From Oscillospiraceae bacterium (lineage in GTDB: Bacteria > Bacillota > Clostridia > Oscillospirales > CAG-382): DNA of 64,000 bases. The translations under genes and the position numbers were made by a program. Under the pieces are notes generated by a model. That model was not told the origin of the DNA, did not search any database, and saw only the letters and a list, made by a program, of their open reading frames with translations. Of this stretch, positions 59,029-64,000 are shown one piece after another (position 1 is the stretch's first letter; every line of letters begins with the position of its first letter). The stretch is from contig SVTM01000002.1 of NCBI GenBank assembly GCA_015063785.1, positions 42,556 to 106,555 on the forward strand. The letters are read 5' to 3'.

Positions 59029-59646
59029 ATGAAAACAGCAAACATTGCCGTTCTCGTTTCGGGCGGCGGCACAAATCTTCAGGCACTCATCGATGCTCAA
59101 AAAAGCGGAATTATCAAAAGCGGCAAGATCTCTCTTGTCGTATCCTCAAATCCCGGTGCCTACGCTTTGACAAGAGCGCAGAACGCCGGCATTGCAACAG
59201 CTGTGGTTTCCAAAAAAGAATGCGCCACAAAAGAAGATTTTGAAACAAAAATAATAGATGCTCTTGAAAACGCAAAGACAGACATCATCGTTCTTGCCGG
59301 TTTTATGTGCATCCTCAGCGAAAATTTTACAAAAAAATACGCTGACCGCATAATCAACGTTCACCCCTCCCTCATTCCCTCCTTCTGCGGCGAAGGTTTT
59401 TATGGTCTTCACGTGCACGAGGCGGCCCTCGGCTATGGTGTGAAGGTGACGGGTGCCACCGTTCATTTTGTAAACGAGATTCCCGACGGCGGAAAGATCA
59501 TTCTTCAGAAAGCCGTTGACATTCTCGAAGGAGACACCCCCGAAGTGCTCCAAAAGAGAGTGATGGAACAGGCAGAGTGGATCATTCTGCCAAAGGCATG
59601 CGAGCTTGTGTGTGCCGATATAATCAAAAACAAATCGGAGGAATAA
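59029..59646 (+). CDS. purN: GAR transformylase PurN
   Basis: 205 aa. AVLVSGGGTNLQALIDA, VLAGFMCILSENFTKKYADRIINVHPSLIPSF (the catalytic Asn-His-Asp region), GVKVTGATVHFVNEIPDGGKIILQKAV (D). Uses 10-formyl-THF to formylate GAR. Slightly long C-terminus as in Clostridia. 18 nt after purM. Confidence 0.96.
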   Translation: MKTANIAVLVSGGGTNLQALIDAQKSGIIKSGKISLVVSSNPGAYALTRAQNAGIATAVVSKKECATKEDFETKIIDALENAKTDIIVLAGFMCILSENFTKKYADRIINVHPSLIPSFCGEGFYGLHVHEAALGYGVKVTGATVHFVNEIPDGGKIILQKAVDILEGDTPEVLQKRVMEQAEWIILPKACELVCADIIKNKSEE

Positions 59647-59650
59647 CAAA

Positions 59651-60421
59651 ATGGCTTTATATGATCTTGCAAAATTGCTTTCCGAAAACACATACCCCGG
59701 AAGAGGCATCGTGATCGGTATGTCGTCAGACGGAAAAAGCGCCATGATTGCATACTTTATCATGGGACGCAGCGAAAACAGCCGCAACAGAATTTTTGAA
59801 AGATTTGACGGCGGCATGAGAACCAAGGCCTTTGACGAATCCAAGCTTTCGGATCCCAGCCTTATTATCTACAATCCTTACCTTTCTCTTCCCTGCAGTG
59901 ATATCATCACCAACGGTGATCAGACAGATACAATCTTCAACTACATAAAAAAGCACGGCGAAGACGGTTTTTCGTTTGAAAAATCGCTTCACACACGCGA
60001 GTTTGAGCCGGATGCTCCCAACTTTACTCCCAGAATTTCGGGCATTCTTTATTACGCTCCCGAGAAGACCTTCCAATATAAACTTTCCATTCTCAAGAGC
60101 AGCAACGGAAATCCCGACGTTTGCAACAGATACTTTTATAGTTACAGTCCCCTTGCAGGTATCGGTCATTTTATCCACACCTACAAGTGTGACGGAAATC
60201 CCATCCCGTCTTTCTACGGCGAACCCGAAGAAGTATCTCTTCCCAACACAGCGCGCGAGCTTGCTGACCTTGTCTGGGAAAACCTCAACGAGAACAACAA
60301 GGTTTCCCTTTTCGTCCGTCAGATTCCCCTTGACGGTTCGGAACCCACAGAGATCATCATCAACAAAAACGACTTTGATTGCAACAGCAACGATGGCTGG
60401 TCGGCAATATACCGTCCTTAA
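59651..60421 (+). CDS. PurO-like IMP cyclohydrolase
   Basis: 256 aa. YPGRGIVIGMSSDGKSAMIAYFIMGRSENSRNRIF, DPSLIIYNPYL, ITNGDQTDTIFNYI, FTPRISGILYY match the stand-alone IMP cyclohydrolase family (archaeal PurO-like fold), unrelated to PurH. It should close FAICAR to IMP. It directly follows purN (5 nt) and precedes a stand-alone AICAR transformylase, together replacing bifunctional PurH. Confidence 0.9.
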   Translation: MALYDLAKLLSENTYPGRGIVIGMSSDGKSAMIAYFIMGRSENSRNRIFERFDGGMRTKAFDESKLSDPSLIIYNPYLSLPCSDIITNGDQTDTIFNYIKKHGEDGFSFEKSLHTREFEPDAPNFTPRISGILYYAPEKTFQYKLSILKSSNGNPDVCNRYFYSYSPLAGIGHFIHTYKCDGNPIPSFYGEPEEVSLPNTARELADLVWENLNENNKVSLFVRQIPLDGSEPTEIIINKNDFDCNSNDGWSAIYRP

Positions 60422-60460
60422 TAACAAACAGAAACTTTGTATACTGAAAGGGAACATGTA

Positions 60461-61645
60461 ATGAAAGAATTCGAACTTAAATACGGTTGTAACCCCAACC
60501 AGAAACCCTCGAAAATATATATGCACGACGGAAGCGAGCTTCCTATCGAGATCCTCAACGGCAGACCCGGTTACATCAATTTTCTTGATGCATTCAACTC
60601 GTGGCAGCTTGTAAAAGAGCTTAAGGACATCCTCGGCGTGCCCGCGGCGGCTTCTTTTAAGCACGTAAGCCCCACCTCCGCTGCCATTGGCACAATTCTT
60701 CCCGAAAAGCTTAAAAAGGCTTGCTTTGTTGACGATATTGCAGACCTTGATTCTTCTCCCCTTGCCTGCGCATACGCAAGAGCGCGCGGCACAGACAGAA
60801 TGTGCTCGTTTGGCGACTGGGTTGCTCTTTCGGACGAATGTGATGCCATTACCGCAACTCTTCTGAAAAGAGAAGTATCCGACGGCGTTATTGCTCCCGG
60901 CTACACTCCCGAAGCTCTTGAGATCCTCAAGACAAAGAAGAAGGGCGCATACAACATTGTAAAGATCGATCCCGATTTCGTTCCTGCTGAGATCGAACGC
61001 AAGCAGGTTTTCGGTATCACCTTTGAACAGGGCAGAAACAACTTCAGAATAGACAAAGACCTTCTGACAAACGTTGTAACCGAAAACAAGAATCTTCCCG
61101 AAGAAGCGATCCGTGATCTGATCATTGCTCTCATCACCCTCAAGTACACCCAGTCAAACTCTGTATGCTATGCGGTTGACGGTCAGGCGATCGGTGTTGG
61201 CGCAGGCCAGCAGTCGAGAATCCACTGCACACGTCTTGCCGGCACAAAGGCAGACACATGGCAGTTGAGACAGCACGAAAAAGTTCTTGCGCTTCCTTTC
61301 CTTCCCACACTCGGCAGAGCAGACCGCGACAACGTTGTTGACGGATACATCAACAAAAACGAAGAAGACGTTTGCGCAGACGGTATCTGGCAGAAATACT
61401 TTACTCACCAGCCCGAAAGACTTACCGACGAAGAAGCGAAAGAATATCTTGCTTCCATCAGCGGTGTTTCTGTCGGTTCGGATGCTTTCTTCCCCTTCGG
61501 TGACAACATTGAACGTGCAAGAAAGAGCGGTGTTTCGTATATTGCAGAGCCCGGCGGATCCATAAGAGACGACCTTGTTATTGAGGCATGTAACAAGTAC
61601 GGCATCGCCATGGCGTTTACAGGAATGCGCCTTTTCCACCACTGA
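60461..61645 (+). CDS. purH: stand-alone AICAR transformylase (PurH C-terminal domain-like)
   Basis: 394 aa; ATG at 60461 with AAAGGGAAC. LKYGCNPNQKPSKIY, LNGRPGYINFLDAFNSWQLVKELK, AASFKHVSPTSAAIG, CAYARARGTDRMCSFGDWVALSD, LKYTQSNSVCYAVDGQAIGVGAGQQSRIHCTRLAG, DAFFPFGDNIERARKSGVSYIAEPGGSIRDDLVIEACNKYGIAMAFTGMRLFHH are the AICARFT blocks including the KH catalytic pair. It lacks the MGS-like IMP cyclohydrolase half of ordinary PurH. Gene symbol refers to the domain homology. Confidence 0.94.
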   Translation: MKEFELKYGCNPNQKPSKIYMHDGSELPIEILNGRPGYINFLDAFNSWQLVKELKDILGVPAAASFKHVSPTSAAIGTILPEKLKKACFVDDIADLDSSPLACAYARARGTDRMCSFGDWVALSDECDAITATLLKREVSDGVIAPGYTPEALEILKTKKKGAYNIVKIDPDFVPAEIERKQVFGITFEQGRNNFRIDKDLLTNVVTENKNLPEEAIRDLIIALITLKYTQSNSVCYAVDGQAIGVGAGQQSRIHCTRLAGTKADTWQLRQHEKVLALPFLPTLGRADRDNVVDGYINKNEEDVCADGIWQKYFTHQPERLTDEEAKEYLASISGVSVGSDAFFPFGDNIERARKSGVSYIAEPGGSIRDDLVIEACNKYGIAMAFTGMRLFHH

Positions 61646-61688
61646 TAAAGCTTATTTTCTATAAAAATCATATTTCAAGGAAGATATA

Positions 61689-62969
61689 ATGAATATAATG
61701 GTAGTCGGCGGTGGCGGCCGTGAACACGCCATAATCAAATCGCTTAAAAAGAACAGCGAGATCACAAAAATCTATGCTCTGCCCGGAAACGGCGGAATGA
61801 AAGACGATTGCGAATGCGTTGCCATTGGTGCAAAGGACATTGACGCCATTGCCGCATTTGCAAAAGAAAACAAGATCGATTTTGCTGTTGTTGCACCCGA
61901 TGATCCTTTGGTTCTCGGATGCGTTGACAAGCTCAAGGAGCTTGGTATTCCCTGCTTTGGTCCCGAAAAGAAAGCGGCGATCATTGAGGGAAGCAAGGTT
62001 TTTTCCAAAAACCTGATGAAAAAATACGGCATTCCCACAGCTCAGTACGAAGTTTTTGACAATGCCAAGGACGCTCTTTCGTATCTCGAAACAGCTCCCA
62101 TTCCAACGGTAATCAAGGCTGACGGTTTGGCGCTTGGTAAAGGCGTTATAATCGCCATGACACGTGATGAAGCAAAGAAAGCCGTAGTTTCCATGATGGA
62201 AGACAAGGTTTTCGGCGACAGCGGCAACAACATTGTTATCGAAGAATTTCTTGAAGGTCCCGAAGTTTCGGTGCTTTCGTTTACCGACGGAAAATGCGTT
62301 GTGCCCATGATTTCTTCCATGGACCACAAGCGTGCAAAGGACAACGACGAAGGTCTTAACACCGGCGGCATGGGAACTATTGCACCCAATCCTTACTACA
62401 CAAAGGAAATTGCCGACGAATGTATGGAAAAGATATTCCTTCCCACCATCAACGCCATGAACAGCGAGGGAAGAACTTTTTCGGGTTGTCTTTACTTTGG
62501 ACTTATGCTCACCAAGAACGGCCCCAAGGTAATAGAATACAACTGCCGTTTCGGCGATCCCGAAACCCAGGTCGTTCTGCCCCTTCTTGAAAGCGATCTT
62601 TTCACCGTTATGAAGGCGGTGGCAGAAGGAAAGCTTTCGGAAACAGAAGTTAAATTTTCTAATGGTGCCGCATGCTGTGTTGTTATGGCTTCCAACGGAT
62701 ATCCCGAAAAATACGAAACGGGATTTGAGATCACTTTCCCCGAAAAGCTCGAGGAAAACGAAGAGATCTACGTTGCGGGCGCAAAGCTTTGTGACGGCAA
62801 GGTTGTGACAAGCGGCGGACGAGTTCTTGGCGCTGTATCAAAGGGTGCATGCCTTAATTGTGCCATCAAGGGTGCATACGCTCTTTGCGACAAGATTTCC
62901 TTCCAAAACGCATACAAGAGAAACGACATTGGCAAGAAGGCTCTTGCCGTATACAACAAGGAGGTATAA
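61689..62969 (+). CDS. purD: GAR synthetase PurD
   Basis: 426 aa. MVVGGGGREHAIIKSLKKN, ATP-grasp domain with IEGSKVFSKNLMKKYGIPTAQYEVF, TVIKADGLALGKGVIIA, EEFLEGPEVSVLSFTDG, NTGGMGTIAPNPYY, EYNCRFGDPETQVVLPLLESDL and the C-terminal lid. Ligates phosphoribosylamine and glycine. Confidence 0.97.
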   Translation: MNIMVVGGGGREHAIIKSLKKNSEITKIYALPGNGGMKDDCECVAIGAKDIDAIAAFAKENKIDFAVVAPDDPLVLGCVDKLKELGIPCFGPEKKAAIIEGSKVFSKNLMKKYGIPTAQYEVFDNAKDALSYLETAPIPTVIKADGLALGKGVIIAMTRDEAKKAVVSMMEDKVFGDSGNNIVIEEFLEGPEVSVLSFTDGKCVVPMISSMDHKRAKDNDEGLNTGGMGTIAPNPYYTKEIADECMEKIFLPTINAMNSEGRTFSGCLYFGLMLTKNGPKVIEYNCRFGDPETQVVLPLLESDLFTVMKAVAEGKLSETEVKFSNGAACCVVMASNGYPEKYETGFEITFPEKLEENEEIYVAGAKLCDGKVVTSGGRVLGAVSKGACLNCAIKGAYALCDKISFQNAYKRNDIGKKALAVYNKEV

Positions 62970-62972
62970 GCT

Positions 62973-64000
62973 GTGGTTTACAGAGTATATGTAGAAAAAA
63001 GAGAAGCTCTTGCCAACGACGCAAAGGCTCTTCTTTCTGACATCAGACTTCTTCTCGGCATAGAAAATCTTGAATCGCTCCGTCTTATCAACAGATACGA
63101 CGTTGAAAACATCGACAAGGATCTTTTTGATTACGCTGTAAAGACTGTTTTCTCGGAGCCTCAGCTTGATATCGCATTAGACGAGATTGAATACGGTGCC
63201 GATGATACGGTTTTTGCAGTAGAATTTCTTCCCGGTCAGTTCGACCAGCGAGCAGACTCGGCAGCACAGTGTATTCAGATCATCTCGCACGGTGACAGAC
63301 CCACTGTTCGCAGTGCAAAGGTATATATTCTCGGCGGCAAGCTTTCTGACGAGGATATTGCAAAGATAAAGAAATACGTTATCAACCCAGTTGAAAGCCG
63401 CGAAGCTACTCTTGACAGATTTAATACACTTAAGGCAGAATATGCTCTTCCCGAAACTGTTGAAACTCTCGACGGCTTCTGCGAAATGAACGAAGAAGAG
63501 CTTGCATCTTTTCTCAAAGCCCGCGGTCTTGCCATGGACCTTGACGATCTTAAATTCTGCCAGAGCTATTTTGTTTCCGAAAAACGCGATCCCACCATCA
63601 CAGAGATCAAGATGATCGATACATATTGGTCTGACCATTGCCGTCACACCACTTTCCTCACCACCATCGACAACGTCGAATTTGAGGACGATCTTCTGAA
63701 GAATGCTTACGAGAGATACGTGAACACAAGAAAAGAACTCGGAAGAACAAAGCCCATAAACCTTATGGACATTGCCACTCTTTCTGTTAAGCATCTTAAA
63801 AAGGCAGGTCTTCTTGACAAGCTCGACGAATCAGAAGAAATCAACGCATGTACTGTAAAGATAAAGGTTGAGATAGACGGAAAGGACGAAGACTGGCTTC
63901 TTCTCTTCAAAAACGAAACACACAACCATCCCACAGAGATTGAACCTTTCGGCGGTGCGGCAACCTGTATCGGCGGCGCTATTCGAGATCCGCTTTCGGG
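62973..64000 (+). CDS. purL: FGAM synthase PurL (runs off window end)
   Basis: 342 codons visible from a GTG at 62973 with AAGGAGGTATAAG, 3 nt after purD. N-terminal PurS-like part (VYRVYVEKREALANDAKALLSDIRLLLGI; AVEFLPGQFDQRADSAAQCIQII), linker, then DTYWSDHCRHTTFLT and KNETHNHPTEIEPFGGAATCIGGAIRD, the start of the FGAM synthase domain. The single-chain form is indicated by the fused PurS-like start. The rest including the glutaminase domain is outside. Confidence 0.96.
   Translation, partial: MVYRVYVEKREALANDAKALLSDIRLLLGIENLESLRLINRYDVENIDKDLFDYAVKTVFSEPQLDIALDEIEYGADDTVFAVEFLPGQFDQRADSAAQCIQIISHGDRPTVRSAKVYILGGKLSDEDIAKIKKYVINPVESREATLDRFNTLKAEYALPETVETLDGFCEMNEEELASFLKARGLAMDLDDLKFCQSYFVSEKRDPTITEIKMIDTYWSDHCRHTTFLTTIDNVEFEDDLLKNAYERYVNTRKELGRTKPINLMDIATLSVKHLKKAGLLDKLDESEEINACTVKIKVEIDGKDEDWLLLFKNETHNHPTEIEPFGGAATCIGGAIRDPLS

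Noticed and set aside
57892..59100. 402-codon minus-strand frame over purM
   Set aside because: Antisense to a clear PurM gene with all family motifs; no ribosome binding site and no recognisable domain.

Overview
The window looks like a chromosome segment of an anaerobic, endospore-forming Clostridia species (Oscillospiraceae/Eubacteriales-like). The evidence is a complete spoIIIAA-AH operon, spoIIGA-sigE, Gram-positive style lipoprotein and CpsBCD genes, strong AGGAGG ribosome binding sites, TTGACA-17-TATAAT promoters, and T-box and ZTP riboswitches. No rRNA, IS element, integrase or CRISPR array was found.

Layout. (1) 1-7.8 kb, minus strand: the 5' part of a DUF362 gene and a small conserved protein, then one long operon read leftwards from a promoter at 7785-7813 to a terminator at 1238-1272. 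It encodes capsule/EPS regulators (Wzz-like CpsC, tyrosine kinase CpsD, PHP phosphatase CpsB), a VanZ-like protein, and an unusual module of HprK/PEPCK-like kinase, PqqD-like protein, S24/S26 peptidase and beta-helix lipoprotein. (2) 7.9-9.4 kb: a zinc-ribbon membrane protein with 22 hexapeptide repeats. (3) 9.5-12.1 kb: a T-box leader in front of a fused HTH-cupin-acyl-CoA synthetase. (4) 12.2-18.7 kb: carbohydrate genes (SDR, transaldolase-like, AraC, SGNH hydrolase, glycosidase-like protein, trehalase-like GH37). (5) 18.8 kb: tRNA-Pro(CGG).

(6) 19.0-33.05 kb, plus strand: a 14-gene exopolysaccharide operon from a consensus promoter. It contains an aminotransferase, initiating sugar-phosphate transferase, acyltransferase, glycosyltransferases, a C5-epimerase-like protein, EpsG-like polymerase, ATP-grasp protein and Wzx flippase. 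A uronic-acid nucleotide-sugar branch follows (galacturonokinase-like GHMP kinase, sugar nucleotidyltransferase, UDP-glucuronate 4-epimerase), then an NTP_transf_5 protein. (7) 33.1-40.4 kb: GH116 glucosidase-like enzyme, queA, an HTH/membrane-protein pair, and an E2-like acyltransferase with an acyl-CoA ligase. (8) 40.4-45.0 kb, minus: S1-domain protein; operon of a C26 amidohydrolase, a His-rich CobW/ZNG1 GTPase, a second G3E GTPase and a VanZ-like protein.

(9) 45.1-55.0 kb: sporulation block. A SpoIID-domain/peptidoglycan-binding protein leads into spoIIIAA-AH on the minus strand; spoIIGA-sigE diverge on the plus strand; a SpoVD/PBP2-type transpeptidase converges on sigE. (10) 55.1-64.0 kb: the purine operon purE-C-F-M-N-(IMP cyclohydrolase)-(AICAR transformylase)-D-L under a ZTP riboswitch, running off the window end.

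Gene-free stretches over 300 bases: 9372-9831 holds two promoters and the T-box leader; 18674-19099 holds the tRNA with its promoter and terminator, then the EPS promoter, with nothing else seen at about 18900-19018. All function statements are from reading translated sequence and motifs; no database search was run.
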